Below, piece by piece: positions 8,169 through 17,431 of a stretch of DNA of 34,989 nt. The DNA is from Terriglobia bacterium (GTDB taxonomy: Bacteria; Acidobacteriota; Terriglobia; Bryobacterales; Bryobacteraceae): assembly GCA_020073365.1 (NCBI GenBank), contig JAIQFL010000091.1, forward strand, positions 1 to 34,989, read 5' to 3'. Under the pieces are notes generated by a model. The model had not been told where the DNA came from, searched no databases, and saw nothing but the letters and a program-made list of their open reading frames with translations. Each line of letters begins with the position of its first letter. Position 1 is the stretch's first letter. The translations under genes and the position numbers were made by a program.

Positions 8169-8403
8169 TTTTTCCTCGTTACCAATTGAGCTTCAGGCGG
8201 GGAAGAGAAACGACGGTTCTCTTCGGCGGGTGAAGGGATCGGCATCCAACACCGTGTCGAATGATCGTATCAAACGCCTGAGCCCCAATCAAGGGCCATG
8301 TCAATCGGATAATCAGCCGATTTTTACGATTGAAGGGCCTTTTTCTCTCACTTGGGCCGCTGTTTGTTACACTGATTCCACCATCTCTCAAGAAGGAGAA
8401 GTC
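8169..8403. promoter_or_regulatory. Divergent intergenic region with a small inverted repeat
   Basis: This 235-base gap must hold the promoters of the desaturase (minus) and the metalloprotease (plus). An inverted repeat AATCGG (8303-8308) / CCGATT (8317-8322), followed by TTTA, lies in its middle and could be an operator or weak terminator. I cannot assign promoter hexamers with confidence. AAGGAG, five bases before ATG 8404, is a good ribosome binding site. Confidence 0.3.
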
Positions 8404-11001
8404 ATGAATCGAAGCTTACCAGCTCTCTTAGTAGGCCTTTGCGCGGCAGCCATACTGGCGGCGCAAGAGCCGCCCGATGCCCCGCCAACCCCGCAGCAAG
8501 GTGGCGGAGGTGGCGGCGCCCGCGGCGGCTTGAACGCGGCCATCCCCGATCCCCAGCCCTATGATCGCGTGATCACCAAAGATGCCAAGACCACCAAGGG
8601 CGTCTTTACCGTGCATCAGATCAAGGAGCGGTATTACTACGAGATCCCCAAGAGCGAGCTTGACAGGGAATACCTCTGGAATTCCCAGATCGCCAGGACC
8701 GCGATAGGGGTAGGGTATGGCGGCGGCCAGTTGGGTGACCACGTGGTCCGCTGGGAGCTGAAAGGCAACCGGGTACTTCTCCAGGAGGTCAATTATAGTG
8801 TAGCGGCCGACCCCAAGTCGCCCATCGCCATGGCCGTGAAAGCCGCCAACAACGACGCCATCCTCATGGCGTTCCCGGTCGCGGCCTTTGCTAAGGACGG
8901 CGCCCCGGTTATCGAAGTGACCCGACTGTTTACCAGCGACATTCAGGAGTTCAGCGCCCGCCAGCACCTGGGCGCCTCCGCGGTGGATGCCACCCGCTCC
9001 TTCATCGAGCACATCTCCCCGTTCGCCGAGAATGTGGAAGCCGAAGTCACCATGACCTACACCAACAATGCCTCTGGCCGGGGCGGCGCCACCGGTGGAG
9101 GACGAGGCGGCGGACTGGGCGGCGGCACCATGCGCGGAACCAGCGCTACCGTGGTCCTGCACCACAGCATGGTGAAGCTGCCCGAAAAGCCTATGATGCC
9201 GCGCCTTTTCGACGACCGCGTCGGCTATTTCACCACCAACATGATGGACTACACGCGCGACGAGTATCAGGCCCGCAGCACCCGCTACATCGCTCGCTGG
9301 CGCCTGGAGAAGAAGGACCCCAGCGCCGCCATCTCCGACCCGGTCAAACCCATCGTCTATTACATCGATGCGGCCACGCCTACCAAGTGGGTCCCGTGGC
9401 TGATCAAAGGCGTCGAGGATTGGAACGTGGCCTTCAAGGAGGCTGGCTTCACCCACGCCATCGTCGGGAAACCGGCGCCCACTCCCGAGCAGGATCCCGC
9501 CTGGAGCCCGGAAGATGTACGCCACTCGGTGATTCGCTGGCTGCCCTCCACCACGGAAAACGCCAGCGGCCCGCATATTTCCGATCCCCGCACCGGTGAG
9601 ATCCTCAACGCGGACATTCAGTTCTATCACAACGTCATGGTGCTGGCCCGCGACTGGTATTTCACCCAGGTGGGCCCGCTCGATCCGCGCGCGCAGAAGT
9701 TGCCCCTGCCCGACGATCTGATGGGCCGGCTGCTCGAATATGTCGTGGCCCACGAAGTCGGCCACACCCTCGGCTTCCAGCACAATATGAAAGCCAGCTC
9801 CGAGTATCCCTTTGAGAAGATCCGCGACAAGCAGTGGGTCCACACCATGGGACACACGCCGTCCATCATGGACTACTCGCGCTTCAACTACGTGGCCCAG
9901 CCCGAAGACGGAATCGCCCCCGAAGACCTCATCCCGCGCATCGGACCCTATGATATCTGGGCCACCAAATGGGGCTACACTCCCGTCCCCGGCGCCAAGA
10001 CTCCGGATGAGGAAAGGCCGACGCTTCATAAGTGGGCCAAGGAACAGGACGACAAGCCCTGGCTTCGTTTCTCCACCGCCAATGCGGCCGGTTCCGACCC
10101 CGGCGATGAGACCGAAGCCGTCGGCGATGCCGATGCAGTTAAGGCCACCACGCTCGGCGTGAAGAACCTCCAGCGCGTCGCCAAGATGCTGATGCCCGCC
10201 ACCGCCTGGAAAGAGGGCGAGACCTACGACGAGCTGTCCGAGCTCTACGGCCGCATGATCAACCAGTGGCAGCTCGAAATGAACCACGTGACGCAGATCA
10301 TCGGCGGGTTCAACAGCCAGGAAAAGGCTGTGGGCCAGGAAGGCCGCATCTTCAGCCTGGTCCCCAAGGAGCGCCAGGCCGAAGCCGTGAAATTCCTGAT
10401 CGACAATGCCTTCAACACGCCACTCTGGATGCTGGATGAGGAGATCCTCCGCCGCATTGAAGCGGTGGGTGCGCTCGACCGGATTCACAACGCGCAGCAG
10501 AGCGTCTTGACCAGCCTGTTGAACAGCGCGCGCTTCTCGCGCCTGATGGAACAGGAGACCCTGGATGGCGCCAGTGCCTACCGTCCGGTAGAGTTCCTCA
10601 ACACCGTACGCAAGGGAGTCTGGAAGGAGTTGGATGCGCCCCAGGTGAAGATCGACGCCTACCGCCGTGGTCTCCAGCGCTCCTACCTCACGTTGGTGAA
10701 CAACAAGCTCAATCCCCCCATCGTGGCCGCAGTCGTCGCAATCCCCGGCGGTCAACCGGCCCCAGGAGGCCGTGGAGGGCGTGGCGGAACTACCACCAGC
10801 GGCGATGAGAAGCCTCTGTACCGCGCCGAGTTGCGGACTTTGAGCGTCTCCATCACCGCCGCGCTGGCGAAGACCACGGATCACGAGACCCGGGCACATC
10901 TGGAAGGCGCCAAGGACGAGATCGCGAAGATCCTCGATCCCAAGTTCCTTCCGCCCGCCCCCACCGCCCCCGCCGCTGCCCCCGGCCGTGGTGGGGCATA
11001 G
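8404..11001 (+). CDS. Secreted zinc-dependent metalloprotease (DUF5117/DUF4953 type)
   Basis: An 865-residue exported protein with signal peptide MNRSLPALLVGLCAAAILAA. The zinc site is HEVGHTLGFQH (His450, Glu451, His454, His460), the extended HExxHxxGxxH metzincin pattern, followed by MDYSRFNYV, which could supply the Met-turn. The N-terminal half (YDRVITKDAKTTKGVFTVHQ, YYYEIPKSELDREYLWNSQI) and the C-terminal helical part (about 560-800) match large bacterial proteins that carry DUF5117, DUF5118 and DUF4953 around this site. Gly-rich runs occur near 36-45, 221-245 and 780-800, likely flexible linkers. The ATG at 8404 is chosen because it starts the signal peptide and follows AAGGAG; upstream codons show no coding character. 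It probably degrades extracellular or periplasmic protein. A hairpin follows the stop. Confidence 0.9.
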   Translation: MNRSLPALLVGLCAAAILAAQEPPDAPPTPQQGGGGGGARGGLNAAIPDPQPYDRVITKDAKTTKGVFTVHQIKERYYYEIPKSELDREYLWNSQIARTAIGVGYGGGQLGDHVVRWELKGNRVLLQEVNYSVAADPKSPIAMAVKAANNDAILMAFPVAAFAKDGAPVIEVTRLFTSDIQEFSARQHLGASAVDATRSFIEHISPFAENVEAEVTMTYTNNASGRGGATGGGRGGGLGGGTMRGTSATVVLHHSMVKLPEKPMMPRLFDDRVGYFTTNMMDYTRDEYQARSTRYIARWRLEKKDPSAAISDPVKPIVYYIDAATPTKWVPWLIKGVEDWNVAFKEAGFTHAIVGKPAPTPEQDPAWSPEDVRHSVIRWLPSTTENASGPHISDPRTGEILNADIQFYHNVMVLARDWYFTQVGPLDPRAQKLPLPDDLMGRLLEYVVAHEVGHTLGFQHNMKASSEYPFEKIRDKQWVHTMGHTPSIMDYSRFNYVAQPEDGIAPEDLIPRIGPYDIWATKWGYTPVPGAKTPDEERPTLHKWAKEQDDKPWLRFSTANAAGSDPGDETEAVGDADAVKATTLGVKNLQRVAKMLMPATAWKEGETYDELSELYGRMINQWQLEMNHVTQIIGGFNSQEKAVGQEGRIFSLVPKERQAEAVKFLIDNAFNTPLWMLDEEILRRIEAVGALDRIHNAQQSVLTSLLNSARFSRLMEQETLDGASAYRPVEFLNTVRKGVWKELDAPQVKIDAYRRGLQRSYLTLVNNKLNPPIVAAVVAIPGGQPAPGGRGGRGGTTTSGDEKPLYRAELRTLSVSITAALAKTTDHETRAHLEGAKDEIAKILDPKFLPPAPTAPAAAPGRGGA

Positions 11002-11008
11002 CCCAGTA

Positions 11009-11038
11009 GGACAGACGATCGTTTTTCGTCGTCTGTCC
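11009..11038 (+). terminator. Hairpin of the GGACAGACG type after the metalloprotease gene
   Basis: Arms GGACAGACGA (11009-11018) and TCGTCTGTCC (11029-11038) pair perfectly around a T-rich 10-base loop, seven bases after the TAG stop. It probably ends transcription but lacks a T-run after the stem. The arm sequence recurs at 18658-18677, so it may be a dispersed palindromic repeat as well. Confidence 0.55.
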
Positions 11039-11079
11039 CGCCGGATTTTAGTCGCCCTTGCTCTGTACACTGGTTCTTG

Positions 11080-11919
11080 ATGCCCCACGCATTCCGCCAC
11101 GCCATCTGTAACGAACCCTTCGAGGGCTGGGCTTTCGCCGATGCCGCCAAGGCCATCCGCAGAGCGGGATACACGGGCATCGAGATCGCGCCGTTCACCT
11201 TGGCGGAAAGGCCCTCCGAAATCTCCCCCGCCCAACGTAAGCAATACCGCGACATCATCCAGTCCGAAGGATTGACCTTCGTGGGTTTACACTGGCTGAT
11301 GGTCAGCCCCAAAGGTCTGCACGTCACCACCCCGGACCGGGCGCTGCGCCAGCGAAGTTGGGAGCACATCCGCAGCCTCATCGATCTCTCGGCCGACCTG
11401 GGCCCCCATGGCGTGATGGTCTTCGGCTCGCCCCAGCAGCGCTCCACCACCGGCGGGCTCACCCGCGATGAGGCCACCCGGCATTTCGTCGAGGGCCTCC
11501 AAACGATTGCACCCGACGCCTGCCGTCGCGAAGTCACCGTGCTGGTGGAGGCGCTCCCCATCCAACAGGCCGACGTCGTCCAGAATCTCGCGGAAGCCGC
11601 CGCTGTTGTCCGGCAGATCGGCAGTCCCTGCGTTCAGACCATGTTCGACGTGCACAACGCCGTCAACGAACAGGAGCCGCACCCGGCCCTCATCGACCGC
11701 TATTTCGACCTCATCCGCCACGTCCACGTGAACGAGTTGGACGGGCGGCATTGCGGGGCCGGAAACTACGATTTCAAACCCCTGCTGGAAGTCCTCGGCC
11801 GCCGCCACTACGCGGGTTGGATCTCGCTGGAGGCCTTTGATTTCACCCCGGGCGCGCAGCGCATGGCCAACGAGTCGCTGCGTCATCTGGAATCTGAAAT
11901 CGCCAAACTACCCTCATGA
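11080..11919 (+). CDS. Sugar phosphate isomerase/epimerase family protein (xylose isomerase-like TIM barrel)
   Basis: A cytoplasmic protein of 279 residues with the AP-endonuclease-2 type TIM-barrel pattern: YTGIEIAPFTL at strand 2, LTFVGLHWLM at strand 3, GVMVFGSP, VTVLVEALPIQQADVV, and the metal-site regions TMFDVHNAVNEQ, IRHVHVNELDG and GWISLEAFDF. Such enzymes isomerise or epimerise sugars and inositols; the substrate cannot be read from sequence. ATG 11080 is taken as the start; TTG 11077 directly before it is an alternative adding one residue. Its TGA stop overlaps the ATG of the next gene (ATGA, 11916-11919), so the two are translationally coupled and probably act on related carbohydrates. 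Confidence 0.85.
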   Translation: MPHAFRHAICNEPFEGWAFADAAKAIRRAGYTGIEIAPFTLAERPSEISPAQRKQYRDIIQSEGLTFVGLHWLMVSPKGLHVTTPDRALRQRSWEHIRSLIDLSADLGPHGVMVFGSPQQRSTTGGLTRDEATRHFVEGLQTIAPDACRREVTVLVEALPIQQADVVQNLAEAAAVVRQIGSPCVQTMFDVHNAVNEQEPHPALIDRYFDLIRHVHVNELDGRHCGAGNYDFKPLLEVLGRRHYAGWISLEAFDFTPGAQRMANESLRHLESEIAKLPS

Positions 11920-12860
11920 GCCACTACCTTGTCACCGGAGGAGCAGGATTCATCGGCTCCGCGATCGTGCGCCGTCTGTTGCAGGAGGGAGCACGCAAAA
12001 TCGTTGTGATCGACAATCTGTTGACCGGCCGCGAATCCAACCTGGAGGAAGTACGCCGCTCGATCGATTTCCAGCGGGTGGACATCTGCAATTATGAGGA
12101 GGCCGCGCCCCTCATCCGCGGAGCAGCCGTGGTGTTCCATCAAGCCGCCATACCCTCGGTGCCGCGATCCATCGACGATCCCGTGCCTTCGCACGAGGTC
12201 AACATCAACGGCACGTTCAACGTATTGCGCGCCGCGAGCGAGGGCGGTGCGGGCCGCGTGGTTTACGCCGCCTCGTCTTCCGCTTATGGCGACACCGCGG
12301 TGCTTCCCAAGGTGGAGACCATGAATCCGTCCCCCAAGTCGCCGTATGCGCTCCAAAAACTGGTGGGCGAATACTACTGCAACGTCTTCTCCAGTGTCTA
12401 CGGCCTGGAAACTGTGGCGTTGCGGTATTTCAACGTTTACGGTCCCAGACAGGACCCGTCCAGCCCCTATTCGGGCGTGCTTTCCCAGTTCATGAAGGCG
12501 ATTCTGGAACGCCGCTCGCCCACCATCTTCGGGGATGGCGAACAGTCGCGCGATTTCACCTACGTCGACGACGTTGCGGAGCTGAATCTGAAGGCGGCTT
12601 CCGCGAAAAACGTCTCCGGCAAAGTGATCAACGGCGGCAATGGCGGGCGCATCACGCTGAACCAGGCGTGGGCGCTGTTGCAAAGGATCGAGGGTGTCGA
12701 AATCCCGGCGGTCTACGGCCCTCCGCGCGCCGGCGACGTACGAGATTCGCAGGCCGAAACCGCCACCGCGGTTCGCGACCTTGGACACGCGCCCAAGTTC
12801 TCCTTCGACGAAGGCATGCGTCTCACGCTGGAGTGGTACCGGCGGAATGTGCGCGGCTAG
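11916..12860 (+). CDS. NAD-dependent epimerase/dehydratase (UDP-hexose 4-epimerase type)
   Basis: A 314-residue extended short-chain dehydrogenase. The Rossmann NAD site is VTGGAGFIGS (6-15), with Asp33 (VIDNLLTGRESN) binding the adenosine ribose. The catalytic residues are the Ser run 120-122 (AASSSAYGD) and YxxxK at Tyr144/Lys148 (SPYALQKLVGEYY). Substrate-domain motifs LRYFNVYGPRQDPSSPYSGV and IFGDGEQSRDFTYVDDV are typical of UDP-glucose or UDP-N-acetylglucosamine 4-epimerases of the WbpP group, which supply nucleotide sugars for surface polysaccharides. Exact substrate is uncertain. It overlaps the upstream isomerase by four bases, and the sedolisin gene begins 22 bases after its stop, so all three may share a transcript. 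Confidence 0.9.
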   Translation: MSHYLVTGGAGFIGSAIVRRLLQEGARKIVVIDNLLTGRESNLEEVRRSIDFQRVDICNYEEAAPLIRGAAVVFHQAAIPSVPRSIDDPVPSHEVNINGTFNVLRAASEGGAGRVVYAASSSAYGDTAVLPKVETMNPSPKSPYALQKLVGEYYCNVFSSVYGLETVALRYFNVYGPRQDPSSPYSGVLSQFMKAILERRSPTIFGDGEQSRDFTYVDDVAELNLKAASAKNVSGKVINGGNGGRITLNQAWALLQRIEGVEIPAVYGPPRAGDVRDSQAETATAVRDLGHAPKFSFDEGMRLTLEWYRRNVRG

Positions 12861-12882
12861 GATTTGTGAGGTATAAGAGAGC

Positions 12883-15800
12883 ATGTCATCGTTCAGACCC
12901 GGACGAGGATCCGGTAGTGTCGTGGCTGCCGGCGTTTTGCTGGCTGCTTCGAGCCTGCTCGCCCAGCAGGACCGTATCGCGTCGCCGGTTGACATTTCCC
13001 GCTCGGTGGTTCTGAAGGGAAACCGCAACCCGCGGGCCCAGGCGCAATATGATCGGGGTCCCGTGGATCCTTCGCTCGAACTGGCGTATGTCACGTTGCT
13101 GCTCAAGCCTTCGCCCGAGCAGCAGTCGGCGCTCGAACAACTGCTGGCCGAACAGCAGACGCCGTCGTCGCCGAACTACCACAAATGGCTGACACCGGAA
13201 CAGTATGCCGGCCGTTTCGGACTGAGCCGCGGCGATGTCGCCAGGGTCGTCTCCTGGCTCGAGTCAGCGGGGCTGAAAGTGAACGACGTCGCCCGCGGAC
13301 GCCACTGGATGACCTTCACCGGCACCGCGGCGCGAGTCGGCAGCGCGCTTCGAACCGGGTTCCATCGTTACGTCGTGGAGGGCGAGATGCGCTATGCGAA
13401 TGCCACCGAACCCTCCGTGCCCGCGGCGCTGGCGGATGTAGTGGCCGGCGTTCGAGGCCTGGATAATTTCCGGGAGCGAAGCAGCGCGGTTTCCATGCCC
13501 GCCGATATGCCGGCCTACACCAGCGGCAGCACGCACTACATGGCGCCGGACGATTTCGCCACCATCTATCGCGTCAACACGCTGTACCAGGCGGGCATCG
13601 ACGGCGCCGGGCAGAAGATCGCTATCCTCGGTCAAACGGACATCAACGTTGCGGATGTCCGGTCGTTCCGCAGCCGATATAACCTGCCGCCCAACGATCC
13701 GCAGGTGTTTCTTTTCGGACGCGACCCTGGCGCCAGCAGCAGCGACCAGGTCGAGGCCTACCTCGACCTGGAATGGGCCGGCGCGGTGGCCCGCAACGCC
13801 ACCATCATTTACGTGAATTCCACCGACGTGGGCACGTCCGCCCAATATGCCGTAGATCAGGATCTGGCCCAGGTGATGAGCTTCAGCTACACTGGTTGCG
13901 AGCAGGAAAACACGCCGTCGTTCCGGTCCGTCGCCCAACAGGCGGCAGCGCTGGGTATCACGTGGATGGCTTCCTCCGGCGATTCCGGCGCCAATAGTTG
14001 CGATCGGCATGGTGCGGTGCAATCGACTAAAGGGCTGGCGGCCGGTTTTCCGGCCAGCATTCCCGAAGTGACTGCCGTGGGCGGCACCATGTTCGACGAC
14101 GCCGGCGGCAGTTACTGGGGCTCCAACGGCCCTAACCTGAGCTCGGCGCTTTCCTACATCCCGGAAAAAGCCTGGAATGAGACCAACGCCGCGCTGACCG
14201 GCTTGGCTTCTACCGGCGGCGGAGTCAGCGTCTTCTTCGCCAAGCCTGCCTGGCAGACCGGGCCCGGCGTGCCCCATGACAATGCCCGCGATGTGCCCGA
14301 CGTGTCTCTCAGCGCCGCCATCCATGATGGCTACCTGACGTTTCACGACGGCGCCAACTATGTAAATGGGGGGACCTCGGCATCGGCGCCGGCGTTTGCC
14401 GGAATCGTGGCATTGCTGAATCAGTATCTGGCCAGCAATGGAGCTCTGGCACAGCCCGGGCTGGGCAACATCAATCCAGCCCTCTACCGTCTGGCGCAGA
14501 ACACCACCGACGTTTTCCACGACGTCACCGCCGGCGACAACCTGAACCCCTGCGCACAGGCAGCTCCGAATTGCGTCAACGGCCAGTCGGGCTACGCGGC
14601 TGGCCCCAACTATGACTTGGCCACCGGCCTGGGGTCGATAGACGCCTACAACCTGGTCACGGAATGGAGCGCTCAGACCGGAAGCCCCACCGCCACCAGG
14701 ATGAGCACCGACGTTTCCAGCGTGGACCTGAACGGCTCCGTGAGACTGTTGGCGGCAGTCGGCGCCCCGGCCGGTGGCACGCCTACCGGCACGGTCACCT
14801 TCACCGTGGGGAACAATGATAGCTCGTTGGGCTCAGCCGCGCTGGTTTTAGGCGTCGCCGCGCTGACGGTTCCCGCCACCACTCTGCCGCTTGGCACTGA
14901 CACGCTCTGGGCCGTTTACTCGGGCGATGGCAGTTTCAACGGATCGGCGGCCTCGGCAACAGTTAACGTCACCTTGCCGCCAGTCGGCTCGGTAGTGATT
15001 GCGAGCATCGCGCCCAATCCCGTGTACCAGAGTCCTGCGGATGCGCTGGGCTTTAGCTGGTTTTACACCATCACGCTGAGGGAAGTTGCCGGGGTGGCCA
15101 CGACCCTGACGGGGTTCAGCATCAACGGCGCGAGCCAGACGCTCTCCAATTTCTTCTCGACCACCGATATTCCGGCCAAGGGAACCGTTTCGGTCGGCCT
15201 CCGCTCTTCAGGCCTGAACGCGCCCATGACCCGCGTCTTCGGATTCACGGGAACCGACGCCACCGGCATCTCCTGGTCGCGGCAGGTCACAGTTTCTTTC
15301 GGGGGGCCAGGAGTGGTCACACCGCGGATGCTGCTGACCTCGCCGGCAGGCGCGGTCGAGCAGAACCCCAACGCCGATCCGGCGTGCCAGTGGTCGCAGC
15401 CTGTGTATGTGCAGGAGACCGGAGGGTTCACCGTGCAACTCACGAAGTTCACGGCTGGAGCCAACAGCCTCAGCGACCAGATCCAGCAGACCTTCGGGGC
15501 CACGCGCCTGGCTCCCTTCGGCATGCTGGCAGGCACGGTTTGCTGGGGCGGCATCCCGGTGCCGCCTCCGGCGTCGTCGTACAGCATCACCGGGGTGCCG
15601 GACGGCTCGGGCACGGTGACGGCGTCGCTCTCGACCAAGTTTGCCGCGGCGGCGGCGACAACATCGAAGTCCTCGGTTACGCCCGCGGTGGTCACGCTGA
15701 CGGCGGGGACCTTGTCCGACAACCCCACCGCCAATGTAGCCCTGGCATTCGACGCAGGCTCGCCGCAGTGGACGGTGACGGTCGTTCCAGGTGGCCGCAC

Positions 15801-16641
15801 CAACAGTTGGCTGACCGTGTCTCAGGCCAGCGGCAGCGGATCGGCGACCCTGGTCCTGAAGGCTTCCAGTACCGGGCTCTCGAACGGCGTCTATAACGCA
15901 ACGCTGGCGATTCAGGCGGCCGGGGCGGTGCCGCAGTATCTCAACGTCACGGTGGCATTCGTAGTGGGCGCCGTGTCGACCATGAGTATCGGCGGCGCGT
16001 CGAACGTCTTTTCCGGAGGATCGGGGGCCGCTCCCGGTATGCTGATGGCCGTCTACGGCGCACAACTCGCGAACACCACCCAACTGGCGGCGGCTATTCC
16101 TCTCCCGCTTTCGATGGGAGCGGTTTCGGCCACGGTGAATGGCGTGTCAGCCCCGTTGTACTACGTTTCCCCGGGCCAGCTCAACATTCAGATCCCCTAC
16201 GAGACCGGCGCGGGGACGGCTGTTCTGGGCGTCAACAACAACGGAAAGCTGGCGTTGTTCACGTTTTCGGTTGCAGCAGCGGCGCCCGGACTCTGGCCGA
16301 ATTTCATCGACCTTGCCGGCGCCGTGACGGCGACAGCCAAACAGGGCGACACTCTGGTGACCTTCATGACTGGCGAAGGCGACGTGACACCGCCGCTGAC
16401 CGACGGCGCCACGCCCGCCGCCGGCACGTCGGTGAATAACCTTCCGCAGGCCCGTCTGCCGGTTGCCGTGACGGTGGGTGGAGTGCCCGCAACGGTACTG
16501 TTCGCCGGCATCCCTCGCGGAAACGTCGGCGTGACGCAAATCAACTTCACGGTTCCCACGAACGCGCCCGCGGGCGACCAGCCGGTAGTGGTGACGGTGG
16601 GCGGAACGTCCAGCGCGCCGGTCACCTTGACCGTGAGGTAG
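12883..16641 (+). CDS. Sedolisin (S53) protease with Ig-like, BACON-like and TIGR03437 domains
   Basis: A 1252-residue secreted serine-carboxyl protease. A signal peptide (about 1-29) precedes a pro-kumamolisin activation domain (about 55-200: YVTLLLKPSPEQQSALEQLL, SPNYHKWLTPEQYAGRFGLS). In the S53 domain (about 205-600) the triad is Glu291 and Asp295 (QVEAYLDLEW) with Ser499 (NGGTSASAPAF), and the oxyanion Asp367 lies in SSGDSGANS. A calcium-site-like FHDVTAGDN follows. After the catalytic part come an Ig-like repeat (about 605-700: GTPTGTVTFTV, YSGDGSFNGSAA), a BACON-like segment (about 930-1030) and a complete TIGR03437 domain (about 1034-1252) ending in VTVGGTSSAPVTLTVR. S53 enzymes work at acidic pH outside the cell, fitting a soil acidobacterium. 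The ATG at 12883 starts the signal peptide. A hairpin lies at the stop. Confidence 0.93.
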   Translation: MSSFRPGRGSGSVVAAGVLLAASSLLAQQDRIASPVDISRSVVLKGNRNPRAQAQYDRGPVDPSLELAYVTLLLKPSPEQQSALEQLLAEQQTPSSPNYHKWLTPEQYAGRFGLSRGDVARVVSWLESAGLKVNDVARGRHWMTFTGTAARVGSALRTGFHRYVVEGEMRYANATEPSVPAALADVVAGVRGLDNFRERSSAVSMPADMPAYTSGSTHYMAPDDFATIYRVNTLYQAGIDGAGQKIAILGQTDINVADVRSFRSRYNLPPNDPQVFLFGRDPGASSSDQVEAYLDLEWAGAVARNATIIYVNSTDVGTSAQYAVDQDLAQVMSFSYTGCEQENTPSFRSVAQQAAALGITWMASSGDSGANSCDRHGAVQSTKGLAAGFPASIPEVTAVGGTMFDDAGGSYWGSNGPNLSSALSYIPEKAWNETNAALTGLASTGGGVSVFFAKPAWQTGPGVPHDNARDVPDVSLSAAIHDGYLTFHDGANYVNGGTSASAPAFAGIVALLNQYLASNGALAQPGLGNINPALYRLAQNTTDVFHDVTAGDNLNPCAQAAPNCVNGQSGYAAGPNYDLATGLGSIDAYNLVTEWSAQTGSPTATRMSTDVSSVDLNGSVRLLAAVGAPAGGTPTGTVTFTVGNNDSSLGSAALVLGVAALTVPATTLPLGTDTLWAVYSGDGSFNGSAASATVNVTLPPVGSVVIASIAPNPVYQSPADALGFSWFYTITLREVAGVATTLTGFSINGASQTLSNFFSTTDIPAKGTVSVGLRSSGLNAPMTRVFGFTGTDATGISWSRQVTVSFGGPGVVTPRMLLTSPAGAVEQNPNADPACQWSQPVYVQETGGFTVQLTKFTAGANSLSDQIQQTFGATRLAPFGMLAGTVCWGGIPVPPPASSYSITGVPDGSGTVTASLSTKFAAAAATTSKSSVTPAVVTLTAGTLSDNPTANVALAFDAGSPQWTVTVVPGGRTNSWLTVSQASGSGSATLVLKASSTGLSNGVYNATLAIQAAGAVPQYLNVTVAFVVGAVSTMSIGGASNVFSGGSGAAPGMLMAVYGAQLANTTQLAAAIPLPLSMGAVSATVNGVSAPLYYVSPGQLNIQIPYETGAGTAVLGVNNNGKLALFTFSVAAAAPGLWPNFIDLAGAVTATAKQGDTLVTFMTGEGDVTPPLTDGATPAAGTSVNNLPQARLPVAVTVGGVPATVLFAGIPRGNVGVTQINFTVPTNAPAGDQPVVVTVGGTSSAPVTLTVR

Positions 16642-16660
16642 GGCATGCTTTAGCTTGCCC
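16641..16660. terminator. Stem-loop between convergent genes
   Basis: The arms GGGCA and TGCCC, with an inner GC/GC pair after one mismatch and a TTTA loop, lie between the stop of the sedolisin gene and the stop of the convergent gene ending at 16667. It could serve as a bidirectional terminator. Neither strand has a strong T-run. Confidence 0.4.
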
Positions 16661-16666
16661 GTGCCT

Positions 16667-17362
16667 TCACCGTCCCACCTCCCGGATCCGTATATTTCGG
16701 AACTGGATGATCGAGAACTGATCGTGCATCTGCAGCCCGATCGGCCCCACCTTCGGTCGCTGGGGGTCGCCTGGGTGTTCCGCCACGACGCGTCCGTTCA
16801 GCTTCACCGCAATCTTGTCGTTGCGCGAGGCTATATCCATGGCGTTCCAGTCATCCTCGTGCTGGGCATCCTTGGGAGCGTCCACGAACCCGTAGATACT
16901 GCCCGACGGGTGGGGGTCGGGAAAGCGGTTATTGATCTGAATCTCGTAACCGATCTTGGACGGCGTGCGTGTGTAATCGGGCGGCGTGGTGACCCCCCAT
17001 TTGGCGCGCGAAGTGTCGCGGATGGAGACGCCGCTATTACCCGTGGTCTTGGTCCAGTATTCCAGGTGCAGGTCAAACTCGCCGAAGTCATTGCGCGTAG
17101 TGTAGAGCCACGACTGCGTATCCACCCAACTCTTGAATTGCTGCGGCGTCGTGAACGGCCCGCCAGGAACCAGCGTCTTGCGCAGATCCGCGATGCGCTG
17201 CCCCAGCAGTGTCCCGTCCGCCATCACGGTCCATTGGCCGTCGCCGATCACCTCCCAGCCGTCCAGGTTCTTCCCGTTGAACAACGGCTTTCCGTCAGCC
17301 GCGGCCAACGTCCCGATGAACCAACTGCAACCGGCAACCGCCAGCAAAAGCCTGAGTTTCAC
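16667..17362 (-). CDS. DUF1080 (3-keto-disaccharide hydrolase) domain protein, exported
   Basis: A 231-residue protein of the DUF1080 family, a concanavalin-like beta-sandwich of which some members hydrolyse 3-keto-glycosides. Diagnostic features are KPLFNGKNLDGWEV (26-39), DGQWTVMADGTLLGQ, FGEFDLHLEYW (residues about 93-103), GNSGVSIRD, YEIQINNRF, GSIYGFV, and the final VGPIGLQMHDQFSIIQFRNI with RIREV. The N-terminus MKLRLLLAVAGCSWFIGTLA is a signal; VAGC could be a lipobox (Cys12), although cleavage after AAA near residue 22 is equally possible. Convergent with the sedolisin gene; the amidohydrolase gene lies upstream on the same strand with a 69-base gap, so co-transcription is possible. 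Confidence 0.9.
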   Translation of the reverse strand: MKLRLLLAVAGCSWFIGTLAAADGKPLFNGKNLDGWEVIGDGQWTVMADGTLLGQRIADLRKTLVPGGPFTTPQQFKSWVDTQSWLYTTRNDFGEFDLHLEYWTKTTGNSGVSIRDTSRAKWGVTTPPDYTRTPSKIGYEIQINNRFPDPHPSGSIYGFVDAPKDAQHEDDWNAMDIASRNDKIAVKLNGRVVAEHPGDPQRPKVGPIGLQMHDQFSIIQFRNIRIREVGR

Positions 17363-17431
17363 TCCTCCAGTATAAGGTGGGACTGGCCCCTTGGCCTGTC
17401 TCCTTCTCTATACTCTCCATACCCTCGCCCT

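Noticed and set aside
8428..11244. Very long open frame antisense to the metalloprotease
   Set aside because: It mirrors the GC-rich metalloprotease and isomerase genes, has no family motifs, and the sense frames carry clear domains. The same holds for long antisense frames over ftsK and rnr.
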